DNA from: Candidatus Avelusimicrobium intestinipullorum
GTDB taxonomy: Bacteria; Elusimicrobiota; Elusimicrobia; Elusimicrobiales; Elusimicrobiaceae
Length of the DNA stretch: 45,957 bases
Direction: 5' to 3'
Assembly (NCBI GenBank): GCA_944324635.1
Contig: CALUXC010000009.1
Coordinates: forward strand, 1 to 45,957
Shown here: positions 32,048 to 39,779 of the stretch, one piece after another
Layout of the letters: every line of letters begins with the position of its first letter
Numbering within the stretch: position 1 is the first letter of the stretch
The notes under the pieces: model-generated
The model's input: only the letters and a program-made list of their open reading frames with translations
Told to the model about the DNA's origin: nothing
Database searches by the model: none
Made by a program: the position numbers and the translations under genes

Positions 32048-33349
32048 TCACCCGTTTAAGCGTGCTAAGTGGTCTGCTTTGGCATACGGATAAAACTGCT
32101 TCAAATAAAAATTCAACTCCAAAGCAGACAGCCCTGACAATGTAAACACAGTCCCTGTCTGTGTTCGGGCGGCGCTCCGCACGGCATCCATCAAAACCCT
32201 TTGTCCCATATTGTGCCGTACGAAACTGTAACCGAACGCGGGCGCATCCGCGTCCTTATACAAACACTCTACAAAATTTTTCTTAAATTGTGTGCGTAAT
32301 ATTTTGCGTGCGCTTTCAAAGGGTTCCCCCTCCCGGGTAAACAAGGAGCCCAGGTCCAGGCGGGCTTTCCCCTGCGCGGAAGAGGAGGCCTTTTTAGGCA
32401 TTACGTCGGTTACAAAGCGTATTTTACCGGCCAGCCGGGAGGTTTTATCCTTCCATTTGGGCCACTGGGCAAACAATTGCGGAGCCTGTTGGAGGAAGAT
32501 ATATACGTCTATACTGTCCGTAAGCAAGGGCAAGGCCCCGTTCCGCTCCCAGCGTTGGATAAGCGCTCTTAGGCTTTTTCGGCTTTGGCGCAAATCTCCA
32601 TACACATATTCAAACAACCCCGCCGAGGTGTTGCTCCACACCTGTACGCGGTGTTTGGCTTGAGCGAGCTGCAATACGCGCTCTGCCAAAGACGGCGTAA
32701 AAAATTCCGCTTCCAAAGAAGGCATATACACTAGCGTAGGTTTCTCGGGCGACGCGGCCAGCTGGCTCCGCCAGCTTTTCTGCTCTTTGCGCCAAGTACC
32801 GCGGGGCAGGATATCATCGGCGTAACTAATCCACGAAAGCCCCGGCAAGCGGGCAAGGCCCAGCTTGCGGCCCACATATAACACGCCCCACGAGCGAAGC
32901 CACATCCCCAAGTTTACCACCCGGGCAAATAAACGCGGTTTTTTAGCACGGCACTCCAACAGCCCTTGCAATAGGCGCGGCAAAGCCCGTTTGCCTAATG
33001 CGCGGCGCATTTCCAGCATGTGCTGTGCGGTGGGGATTTTCCCCGCGCAGGACTGCGTGCACCGCCCGCAAAGCAGGCAAGAGTTCACCATTTTTTCCAA
33101 CAGCAAGCGGTTTTTGTTTAGGTTGATTTTCCCTTCCGTAACCAAACGGACCGCCTGATTGCGGCCGCGCGGGGAGAAAGTTTCTTCCGCCGTCAGGCAA
33201 TACGTCGGGCAGGCCTGCTGGCAGCTTGCACAGCGGTTGCAAAAAGAAACGGAGTCGTACACATTACGCTCGCCAAAAGGCGTTTGCAGCGTTTTCAAGT
33301 GCAGTTTGGTATGCTGCGGGTCCAGTTCCCGTACGTAAAATTCAGTCAT
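32048..33349 (-). CDS. GlcF-like iron-sulfur oxidoreductase subunit lacking CCG-domain cysteines
   Basis: 433 aa. The N-terminal half carries two ferredoxin-type 4Fe-4S motifs: C37, C40, C43, C47 (CNRCASCQQACP) and C91, C94, C97, C101 (CLLCGRCTQSC). The C-terminal half aligns by pattern with the two cysteine-rich CCG domains of GlcF/LutA/GlpC proteins, but the CCG clusters are gone: the expected first site reads NTSAG, and only isolated cysteines remain. Electrons could still pass through the 4Fe-4S clusters, but the usual CCG cofactor site should be absent. It overlaps the GlcD-GlcE fusion gene by 8 bp and precedes the HD-GYP gene by 4 bp. Confidence 0.82.
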   Translation of the reverse strand: MTEFYVRELDPQHTKLHLKTLQTPFGERNVYDSVSFCNRCASCQQACPTYCLTAEETFSPRGRNQAVRLVTEGKINLNKNRLLLEKMVNSCLLCGRCTQSCAGKIPTAQHMLEMRRALGKRALPRLLQGLLECRAKKPRLFARVVNLGMWLRSWGVLYVGRKLGLARLPGLSWISYADDILPRGTWRKEQKSWRSQLAASPEKPTLVYMPSLEAEFFTPSLAERVLQLAQAKHRVQVWSNTSAGLFEYVYGDLRQSRKSLRALIQRWERNGALPLLTDSIDVYIFLQQAPQLFAQWPKWKDKTSRLAGKIRFVTDVMPKKASSSAQGKARLDLGSLFTREGEPFESARKILRTQFKKNFVECLYKDADAPAFGYSFVRHNMGQRVLMDAVRSAARTQTGTVFTLSGLSALELNFYLKQFYPYAKADHLARLNG

Positions 33350-35336
33350 GATTCTCTCCCGCTAGAGGGGCAAACAACCTCTCCGGATCCAACTGTTCTT
33401 TTAAGGCGCGCCACCAAGCATTTTCCTGCGCAAGGGCAAACGCTTCTTTGCGGGCCGCAGGCACCGGGGTAGCAAAAATTTTGAACGTCAGTTGCGTCAC
33501 CAGCCCCAGCGTTCCCTGAGATCCGGCAAATAAACGCGTCAGGTGGTACCCGGCGGCGTTTTTCATTAGTTTCCCGCCGTAGCGAACAAAAGAACCGTCC
33601 GGCAGCAAGGCTTCCACCCCCAGCACATGCGGATAAAACCCCGGTACACAACCCGAACAAAAAGCCCCGCCCAAAGTGCCTGCGTCCGACGGTAAAGCGC
33701 AAAAAACATTTTCTTTTTTTAATGCCGCCAGCAAATCTTTTACGCGCACGCCCGCTTCGGCCGTAGCGGTATAGTTGGTTTTGTCTATCTCCACAATTTG
33801 CCGCAAATCCTTGGAAGAAATCCCCTGTTTGGCATGCGTTTTAAGCCGCGTATTAAGGCCCAATACCGTGCACGGCAGATGACTGGCCCGACGGGAAGAA
33901 ATTTCTTTTGCCAAGCGTTGCACTTTTTCGGAAGGGGCTGGCAAAACACGGGCTTTTTCGGCATAATCTATCGGCAAAAGCTTTAGGGGGTTGGCCAAAT
34001 TTTGCGGGTCCGCCGCGCGTTTTATGGCGGAGAACAAATCCAAGGTTTGCTTGTCGTATTGATACGCCATCACCGCGCGTTTTTCAACGCCCACGCCATG
34101 CTCGCCGGATACAGTCCCCCCGCAGTCCACACACGCCTGCAGGATTTCTTTTAGGGCTCTGGTCACGCGTACCGTTTCAAGCTTATTGCGCTCATCAAAT
34201 ACTATTTGCGGGTGGAAGTTACCGTCCCCCGCGTGGAAAAGCAAGCTGGCAAAGATATGGTTTTCGTCCAAAATACGCCGCACTTTTCCCAACGCGCGCG
34301 GCAACTCGCTTCGCGGCACGGTGCCGTCCCCCACCATCACGTTGGGGGCCAGGCGGGCCATGGCGGCATAGGCCGCACGGCGGCCAAACCATAGCTTTTG
34401 GCGTTCGGCTTCCGTCTTGGCGGGAATAAATTTTTGCGCTCCGTTGGCAAGGCAAATTTCTTCCAGTCTTTTTTCCTGTTCGGCAATTTGCGAAGGAGAG
34501 CCGTCCAACTCTAAAATAAGCAAAGCTTGCGCGTCCAGCGGGTACCCCGCATGGGCAAATTCTTCCACGGCGCGAGTGGTCACGCAGTCCATAGCTTCCA
34601 CACACCGCGGGATAATTCCCTGCGCGGCCAAATCGCTGACGGTTTGCACGCTGGCCGCCAAAGAGGGAAACGTCACCAAAAAAGTTTTAATGTGTTTGGC
34701 GGCAGGCAAAATCCGCACTTTTACGCGGGTAATTACGCCCAGGGTGCCTTCGCTTCCGGCCAGCAGGCCTATCCAGTCGGGGCCGAGTTGCTCTCTGGAA
34801 AAATGGATTTCTTTTCCGTCAGGCAACACAAAATCCGCCTCTAACACATGGTCAATGGTACCGCCGTATTTCATGCAGCGCGCGCCGCTTGCGTTTTGGG
34901 CCAGGTTGCCGCCCAGAGTGCTGACGCGTTCGCTGGCCGGGTCGGGCGCGTAAAAAAAGCCCAACGGAGCCAGACGGTCCTGCAAGTCCCCCGTAATAGC
35001 GCACGCCTCCGCCACGGCATAGCCTTCCTGAGTATTAATCTGCAAAATACGGTTTAGCCCCGCCAAGTTCAAAATCACGCCTCCGTTCAACGCCGCACAG
35101 CTGCCCGCATGGTTGGTGGCGCTGGCCCGCGGAACGAAAGGGATATGATGCTGGTACAACACCCGCAAGATAGGCGCTACGTCCTGGGCGCGGGCCACGT
35201 TAATCAACGCGTCCGGGCGGGTGCGCGAAAGGGAGCAGTCATACGCATACAGCGAAAGGGACACATCGTCCGTAAGAACGCGGTCTTCTCCGGCGATTTT
35301 TTTTAATTGAGTCAAAACAGAAGCGGGTATTTTCAT
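33342..35336 (-). CDS. GlcD-GlcE fusion: FAD-linked hydroxy-acid dehydrogenase-like protein
   Basis: About 664 aa from the ATG at 35,336; an upstream TTG at 35,351 is possible. Residues about 1-460 are a whole GlcD-type flavoprotein: a PCMH FAD domain with the GGNLAQNASG and GSEGTLGVITR blocks, then the FAD-oxidase C domain with HAGDGNFHPQIVFD and SGEHGVGVEK. Residues about 470-664 add a second PCMH-like domain similar to GlcE (KNAAGYHLTRLFAGSQGTLG). In other bacteria GlcD and GlcE are separate subunits of glycolate oxidase. Related enzymes oxidise D-lactate. The acceptor and substrate are unknown here. It leads the GlcDE-GlcF-HD-GYP operon. Confidence 0.85.
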   Translation of the reverse strand: MKIPASVLTQLKKIAGEDRVLTDDVSLSLYAYDCSLSRTRPDALINVARAQDVAPILRVLYQHHIPFVPRASATNHAGSCAALNGGVILNLAGLNRILQINTQEGYAVAEACAITGDLQDRLAPLGFFYAPDPASERVSTLGGNLAQNASGARCMKYGGTIDHVLEADFVLPDGKEIHFSREQLGPDWIGLLAGSEGTLGVITRVKVRILPAAKHIKTFLVTFPSLAASVQTVSDLAAQGIIPRCVEAMDCVTTRAVEEFAHAGYPLDAQALLILELDGSPSQIAEQEKRLEEICLANGAQKFIPAKTEAERQKLWFGRRAAYAAMARLAPNVMVGDGTVPRSELPRALGKVRRILDENHIFASLLFHAGDGNFHPQIVFDERNKLETVRVTRALKEILQACVDCGGTVSGEHGVGVEKRAVMAYQYDKQTLDLFSAIKRAADPQNLANPLKLLPIDYAEKARVLPAPSEKVQRLAKEISSRRASHLPCTVLGLNTRLKTHAKQGISSKDLRQIVEIDKTNYTATAEAGVRVKDLLAALKKENVFCALPSDAGTLGGAFCSGCVPGFYPHVLGVEALLPDGSFVRYGGKLMKNAAGYHLTRLFAGSQGTLGLVTQLTFKIFATPVPAARKEAFALAQENAWWRALKEQLDPERLFAPLAGENHD

Positions 35337-35414
35337 AATCCAAAACACCAAGAGTTGCCTGGCGTATGTTTTTTGTATACTATTATTATATTATTTGTAT
35401 AAGGTACTATACCA
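35337..35414. promoter_or_regulatory. Divergent AT-rich promoter region
   Basis: This short region between the GlcDE-like gene and the phosphatase gene is very AT-rich and holds overlapping -10-like hexamers on both strands (TATACT on plus, TATAAT on minus). The -35 matches are weak, so individual promoters cannot be fixed. Confidence 0.4.
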
Positions 35415-36206
35415 ATGCCAACGCCAAAGAATCCGAAGCAAGTGTTCGTCGTGGGAGACGTGCACGGGCAGTTTGAACCGTTTGTAAAGCTGCTGCGTCA
35501 CGCCGGCCTGGTGGACGAAAACTTGAACTGGAAAGGCGGCCACCACCGCTTGGTGCAAATGGGCGATATTTTTGACCGCGGCCCCGCTTCGCGCAAAGTG
35601 GACGATTTGCTGGACCGTATTCAAAAGCAAGCCGCCCAAGCCCAAGGGGAAGTGATTCGCTTGGTGGGCAACCACGAGCTGGAGCCCCTGCTTTCCAACT
35701 TTGTGATTTCGGGCTTCAGCCCCGAAGAAGCCAAATTCATGCACGACAAGCTCACCCGCCAGGTGCTAAACGGGGAACTTCGCGCCGCGTATGCCTACAA
35801 AGGCATTTTGTTTACGCACGCGGGCGTAACGCGCAAACTGTATAGGATTTTTCAACTGCAGTTAGACGACCCCAACGCCGGCAATATCGCCGCCCTGATT
35901 AACCTGATTTTCCGCGAGTCCATCAAACACGAATTTTACAAACACCCCATTTTCAACATCAGTGTCAGCCGCAAAGGCATGGACCGTTTTGGCGGTATTT
36001 TTTGGGAAGATTTGGAAGACTTGGTAGAATCCTATCCGCAAAGCCCCTTGCTGCAGGTAGTCGGCCACACGCAGGTGGACCGCATCATCTGGGACCGCTC
36101 GGCCAACATTATCCCCGTAGACGTGGGCATGCACCGCAAATTGCAGTATCTGATTATTAACGAAGAAGGCACCCCCCGTATTATAGACGCCGGGGCCGCC
36201 GCTTAA
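35415..36206 (+). CDS. PPP-type metallophosphoesterase
   Basis: 263 aa with the full phosphoprotein-phosphatase motif set: GDVHG (Asp15, His17), GDIFDRG (about 51-57), GNHE (about 80-83) and a later GHTQVD. The two-metal calcineurin-like fold serves Ser/Thr protein phosphatases and diadenosine-polyphosphate hydrolases. The GDVHGQ...GDIFDRG...GNHE pattern favours a bacterial PPP enzyme over a generic nuclease, but protein or Ap4A as substrate cannot be told apart. SD AAGG lies upstream. It is divergent from the GlcDEF-HD-GYP operon and about 100 bp upstream of mnmA. Confidence 0.85.
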   Translation: MPTPKNPKQVFVVGDVHGQFEPFVKLLRHAGLVDENLNWKGGHHRLVQMGDIFDRGPASRKVDDLLDRIQKQAAQAQGEVIRLVGNHELEPLLSNFVISGFSPEEAKFMHDKLTRQVLNGELRAAYAYKGILFTHAGVTRKLYRIFQLQLDDPNAGNIAALINLIFRESIKHEFYKHPIFNISVSRKGMDRFGGIFWEDLEDLVESYPQSPLLQVVGHTQVDRIIWDRSANIIPVDVGMHRKLQYLIINEEGTPRIIDAGAAA

Positions 36207-36309
36207 TTTACCTTTCCCCCCGTTGGCCACCGGGCCGCTAAAATACTACAATGTAGTGTCCTTTTGGCTTTCAACCTTAAGTACAATTTTTTGACGAAAG
36301 AGGTTTTTG

Positions 36310-37389
36310 ATGGAAAAAGAGACAATTCTCATCGGCCTTTCCGGCGGGGTGGATTCCGCCGCCGCGGCCATACTGCTAAAGAACCAGGGCTACCGCGTCA
36401 TCGGCGCTACCATGGTTATTTGGGATCCTTCCCTCCCCGTGCCTGCGGGGATTTATCAAAAAAACGCCTGCCTTTCCCCGGAGAAAGAAGACCTTTCCGA
36501 AATAGAAAAACTGGCGGAAAAAATCGGCATTGAATTTTTGAAAGTGGACTGCCGCCGCCAATACCGCGAAACGGTGTTGGATAACTTCCGCAGCGAATAC
36601 GCCTGCGGGCGCACCCCCAACCCGTGCGTGCTGTGCAACAGCCTCATCAAATTTGGCGTGTTGCCTGCCGCCGCCCACGCGCAAGGCGTTTCCTTTGACA
36701 AATTTGCCACCGGGCATTATGCCCGCGTGGAACAAGATCCCGCCTCCGGCAAGTATCTGCTAAAAAAAGCCAAAGATTTATCGCGCGATCAAAGCTATTT
36801 TCTCCACCGGCTCACGCAGGAGCAGTTGTCCAAAGTTCTTTTCCCTTTGGGAGAAATGACAAAACCCGAAATCCGCGATATTGCCCGCCAAGCAGGCTTG
36901 GCCGTAGCCGATAAAGAAGACAGCCAGGATTTCTACTGCGGGGATTACAACGATTTGCTGAATTTTCCCAATAAACCGGGCGACATCGTCACGCTGGACG
37001 GCAAAAAAGTTGCCCGCCATAACGGCATATGGGGCTACACCATCGGCAAGCGAAAAGGCCTGGGCATCAGCGGTTTCAAAACGCCCATGTACGTGGTGCG
37101 GCTGGACGCCGAAAAGAACCAAGTCGTCATCGGCCCCAAAGAAGCCCTCTATACCAAAACGCTGCAAGCGGATCACGTCAGCTGGGTAGCGGGCGAAGCG
37201 CCGGCTAAAGAATTTACCTGCGAAATCAAAATCCGCAACTTGCACCTGCCGGCAAAAGCCCTGGTGCGGGTATTGCCGAACGGTTCCTTTAGTGCCGAGT
37301 TTGAAGAACCGCAGCTCTCGGTCACGGCCGGTCAGTCCGCCGTGCTATACGCGGGGGACACGGTCCTCGGCGGCGGCATGATTGCCTAA
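36310..37389 (+). CDS. mnmA: tRNA-specific 2-thiouridylase MnmA
   Basis: Adds sulfur at U34 of tRNAs for Lys, Glu and Gln. 359 aa from the ATG at 36,310, chosen because AAAGAGG lies 6 bp upstream. The ATP-pyrophosphatase loop GLSGGVDS (residues 9-16) is present, as are TGHYAR, DQSYFL and the segment TPNPCVLCN with Cys106 and Cys109. The second catalytic-region cysteine is Cys210 in DSQDFYCGDY. E. coli MnmA has Asp where Cys106 stands, so this belongs to the variant with an extra cysteine. That may affect Fe-S cluster binding or the persulfide mechanism. It is followed by a bidirectional terminator. Confidence 0.95.
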   Translation: MEKETILIGLSGGVDSAAAAILLKNQGYRVIGATMVIWDPSLPVPAGIYQKNACLSPEKEDLSEIEKLAEKIGIEFLKVDCRRQYRETVLDNFRSEYACGRTPNPCVLCNSLIKFGVLPAAAHAQGVSFDKFATGHYARVEQDPASGKYLLKKAKDLSRDQSYFLHRLTQEQLSKVLFPLGEMTKPEIRDIARQAGLAVADKEDSQDFYCGDYNDLLNFPNKPGDIVTLDGKKVARHNGIWGYTIGKRKGLGISGFKTPMYVVRLDAEKNQVVIGPKEALYTKTLQADHVSWVAGEAPAKEFTCEIKIRNLHLPAKALVRVLPNGSFSAEFEEPQLSVTAGQSAVLYAGDTVLGGGMIA

Positions 37390-37408
37390 CGTTTTGCCTG
37401 CCCACAAA

Positions 37409-37443
37409 AAAACGGACGAGCTCCTAAAGCCCGTCCGTTTTTT
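37409..37443. terminator. Bidirectional terminator between mnmA and dnaJ
   Basis: The 10-bp stem AAAACGGACG/CGTCCGTTTT has A- and T-runs on both sides and lies between the convergent mnmA and dnaJ genes. Confidence 0.9.
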
Positions 37444-37458
37444 ATTCGTTGTGTGTGA

Positions 37459-38571
37459 TTACGAAAACAATTCCTTGAAGAAACTCTTTTTCCCGCCCGT
37501 TTCTTTGGCCAGCTCTTCCAACAGTTCCTTCTGGCGCGCGGTCGGTTTTTTGAGCACTTCAATGTTGATGTTTACCAGCAAATCGCCAAAGCCTTTTTTG
37601 CCCAGCTTCGGCATGCCGTTGCCCTGCAGTTTAAGCGTGGAGCCAAACTGCGTTCCTTTCGGGATATCCAGTTCCAGCTCTTTGCCTTCAATGGTGGGCA
37701 CTTTAATGCTGCCGCCCAATACGGCTTGCGGGTAAGTGATTTGGGCGTCAATCACCAAATCGTCCCCTTGGCGTTTGAAAATTTTGTGCTCTTTTACGTG
37801 CACTTCGACATACAAGTCGCCAAAGCCGCCGCCGTTGGTGCCAATGTCGCCCCCGTTGGAAACGCGCAGCGTAACGCCCGAGCGTACCCCGGAGGGCACT
37901 TTTACGGTCAGTTTTTCTTTCACGCGTTTGGTTCCGCTGCCGCGGCATTCGGGGCAGGGTTTTTCCACCACGGTGCCTTTGCCGCCGCAGTCGGGGCATA
38001 CTTGGCGCATGCTAAAAAATCCCTGGGAATAGGTAACCGTTCCGCTTCCGTTGCAGGAGCGGCAGGTCTTGCGTACACTGCCGGGAGCGGCGCCGGAGCC
38101 GTCGCAGGCGGAGCAGTTGTCCATGCGGGTATAATCTACGGGGATTTCTTTGCCGGAGAAAGCTTCTTCCAGCGTAAGCGTCACGTCCAGTTTCAAGTCT
38201 TCCCCGCGCTGAGGCCGCGGCCCCTGCCGGCGCCCGCCGCCAAATCCACCGCCAAAAATATCGCCAAAGACGGATCCGAAAATATCGTTAATATCGCCAA
38301 ATCCGCCCGCGTTAAACCCGCCAAAACCGCCCGCACCCGAAACGCCCTCATGGCCGTACTGGTCATACATGCGTTTTTTCTGCGGGTCGGACAAGACGGA
38401 AAACGCCTCGTTTACTTTCTTAAATTGTTCTTCCGCTTCTTTGTTCCCGGGGTTGCGGTCCGGGTGGTACTTCATGGCCTGGCGGCGAAAAGCGGATTTG
38501 ATTTCCGCTTCCGAAGCGGTACATTCCACCCCAAGCACCTGGTAATAATCTTCTTTCATTTTCGTGGGCAT
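37459..38571 (-). CDS. dnaJ: Chaperone DnaJ (Hsp40)
   Basis: 370 aa with full type-I architecture. The J domain has HPD (YHPDRNPGN, about residues 35-43). A Gly/Phe-rich linker (about 75-115) follows. Four CxxCxGxG zinc-finger repeats ([32 protein letters not shown]) precede the C-terminal substrate-binding domains. It stimulates DnaK ATPase and delivers unfolded clients. Two in-frame ATGs occur at the start ([10 protein letters not shown]); the second, at residue 5, matches the family consensus start. dnaK and grpE are not in the window. No CIRCE-like repeat was found upstream. Confidence 0.96.
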   Translation of the reverse strand: MPTKMKEDYYQVLGVECTASEAEIKSAFRRQAMKYHPDRNPGNKEAEEQFKKVNEAFSVLSDPQKKRMYDQYGHEGVSGAGGFGGFNAGGFGDINDIFGSVFGDIFGGGFGGGRRQGPRPQRGEDLKLDVTLTLEEAFSGKEIPVDYTRMDNCSACDGSGAAPGSVRKTCRSCNGSGTVTYSQGFFSMRQVCPDCGGKGTVVEKPCPECRGSGTKRVKEKLTVKVPSGVRSGVTLRVSNGGDIGTNGGGFGDLYVEVHVKEHKIFKRQGDDLVIDAQITYPQAVLGGSIKVPTIEGKELELDIPKGTQFGSTLKLQGNGMPKLGKKGFGDLLVNINIEVLKKPTARQKELLEELAKETGGKKSFFKELFS

Positions 38572-38639
38572 AATCCTAAAGAATGGTTCTTAAATCTATT
38601 TTTTATATTTTATTAAATTTACACTCGCCCTGCACGTTT

Positions 38640-38777
38640 GCTTCTTTTGAACAGGCGCCCGCAAAACGGCAAATTATGTTATAATATATATACAAATTAA
38701 GGGAGAGTAACCCTCTTCCGCCCGAACCGCAAGGAACGGGCGAGGGGTGTTGTCTCTTTATTTGGTATAATAAAATT
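38640..38777 (+). promoter_or_regulatory. rplU leader and promoters
   Basis: An extended -10 (TG-T-TATAAT, 38,677-38,685) has no good -35. The transcript from it would fold into CGCCCG/CGGGCG capped by CC-GCAA-GG (a GNRA-type tetraloop), with an outer CCCT/AGGG helix (about 38,710-38,748). That is a compact leader suited to L21 autoregulation, which is known in other phyla. A second extended -10 (TGG-TATAAT, 38,766-38,771) ends 6 bp before the rplU ATG. No SD precedes the ATG. Confidence 0.5.
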
Positions 38778-39089
38778 ATGTACGCAATCATTGAAACTGG
38801 TGGAAAACAGTACTGGGTAAAACCCGGTCAAGATCTGCAGGTTGAAAAGCTGGACGCGAAAGCGGGCGAGAGCGTGGAACTCAAAGTGCTCTGGGCCGCC
38901 AACGAAGAAGGTACCTCAGCAGATACCAAAGCCGGTAACACGGCCAAGGTCACCGCTCAAGTGGTCAAACATTTGAGAGGTCCGAAAATCCTCGTATTCA
39001 AGAAGAGACCGAAAAAAGGTTACGAAAGAACCATCGGTCACAGACAGGATTTAACGCAAATCAAAATCACGGATATCCAGTTAGCATAA
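38778..39089 (+). CDS. rplU: 50S ribosomal protein L21
   Basis: 103 aa with the L21 start MYAIIETGGKQYWVKPGQ and the C-terminal KKGYERTIGHRQDLTQIKI block. L21 binds 23S rRNA domain I with L20. It is followed after 16 bp by rpmA, the conserved rplU-rpmA-obgE order. The upstream sequence has no Shine-Dalgarno, and a TATAAT lies just 6 bp before the ATG. The protein may be made from a leaderless mRNA, or translation may depend on the folded leader. Confidence 0.97.
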   Translation: MYAIIETGGKQYWVKPGQDLQVEKLDAKAGESVELKVLWAANEEGTSADTKAGNTAKVTAQVVKHLRGPKILVFKKRPKKGYERTIGHRQDLTQIKITDIQLA

Positions 39090-39105
39090 ATTGGGAGACT
39101 AAACT

Positions 39106-39489
39106 ATGGCACATACAAAAGCACAAGGTTCTTCCTCCAACGGAAGAGACAGCCACGGCCAGCGTTTAGGTATTAAACGCTACGGCTCCCAGTTTGTAAA
39201 CGCTGGGGAAATCATCGTGCGCCAACGCGGTACCAAATTCTTGCCCGGTACCAACGTTTCCAGAAGCAGCGATGACAGCCTTTTTGCCCGCGTCGCCGGC
39301 ATTGTAACCTTTGAATGGGTGAGAAGAGGCAAAAAGCAGATTTCCGTGTACCCGAAAGTTGCGGAAACGAAAGAAGAAGCTAAGGCTCCCGCAAAAAAAG
39401 CGGCTGCCAAAACCGCCAAACCCGCGGCAAAAAAACCGGCCGCCAAAAAGGCGCCCGCTAAAGCCAAAAAAGCTGAAGCGGCCAAATAA
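39106..39489 (+). CDS. rpmA: 50S ribosomal protein L27 with a Lys/Ala-rich C-terminal tail
   Basis: Residues 1-85 are a normal L27 ([20 protein letters not shown], then [19 protein letters not shown] and [10 protein letters not shown]). The N-terminus reaches the peptidyl-transferase centre. No extra N-terminal leader of the kind removed by Prp protease is present, and no prp lies between rplU and rpmA. After about residue 88 the protein runs on for about 40 residues of Lys, Ala and Pro ([19 protein letters not shown] and similar), like eukaryotic and bacterial histone-H1-type tails. L27 is normally 85-95 aa. The frame ends in a normal stop before a terminator, so a frameshift is unlikely. 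Confidence 0.95.
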   Translation: MAHTKAQGSSSNGRDSHGQRLGIKRYGSQFVNAGEIIVRQRGTKFLPGTNVSRSSDDSLFARVAGIVTFEWVRRGKKQISVYPKVAETKEEAKAPAKKAAAKTAKPAAKKPAAKKAPAKAKKAEAAK

Positions 39490-39503
39490 GCTTCACGGTT
39501 TAG

Positions 39504-39537
39504 AAAAGCGGCAGGAACCTATCCTGCCGCTTTTTTT
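39504..39537 (+). terminator. Terminator after rpmA
   Basis: The 12-bp stem AAAAGCGGCAGG/CCTGCCGCTTTT has a 7-nt loop and ends in T7. It separates rplU-rpmA from obgE. Confidence 0.92.
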
Positions 39538-39581
39538 ATGCAGTTTTGCCCTGGCAAAAGCTGTTTAGTGTGGTACAATTT

Positions 39582-39740
39582 ATGAAGAAGGGCCCGTTAC
39601 ACGTAAGCCACGACGAATGGGCTTACCCCTGTGCCAAAACGGCCGCGCGCACCAAAGTAAAACGCGCCCGCCAAAAGGCCAAGCGCACGCTGTCCAAAAG
39701 GCTGCTGGCGCAGGAACTGGCACAGCGTGAACCGATTTAA
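39582..39740 (+). CDS. Small highly basic protein of unknown function
   Basis: A 52-codon ORF (MKKGPLHVSHDEWAYPCAK..., then a Lys/Arg-rich helix, ending QREPI) lies between the rpmA terminator and obgE, 39 bp upstream of the obgE start. Its composition resembles small ribosomal or nucleic-acid-binding proteins. Codon choice (GC-ending Ala and Arg codons) matches the neighbouring genes. An extended -10 (TGG-TACAAT, 39,574-39,579) ends only 2 bp before the ATG, and there is no SD. A later start, or no translation at all, is therefore possible. No family was recognised. Confidence 0.45.
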   Translation: MKKGPLHVSHDEWAYPCAKTAARTKVKRARQKAKRTLSKRLLAQELAQREPI

Positions 39741-39779
39741 TTTTATTCGCCGCGCGCAAAGAGCGCGGCAAGAGGAACT

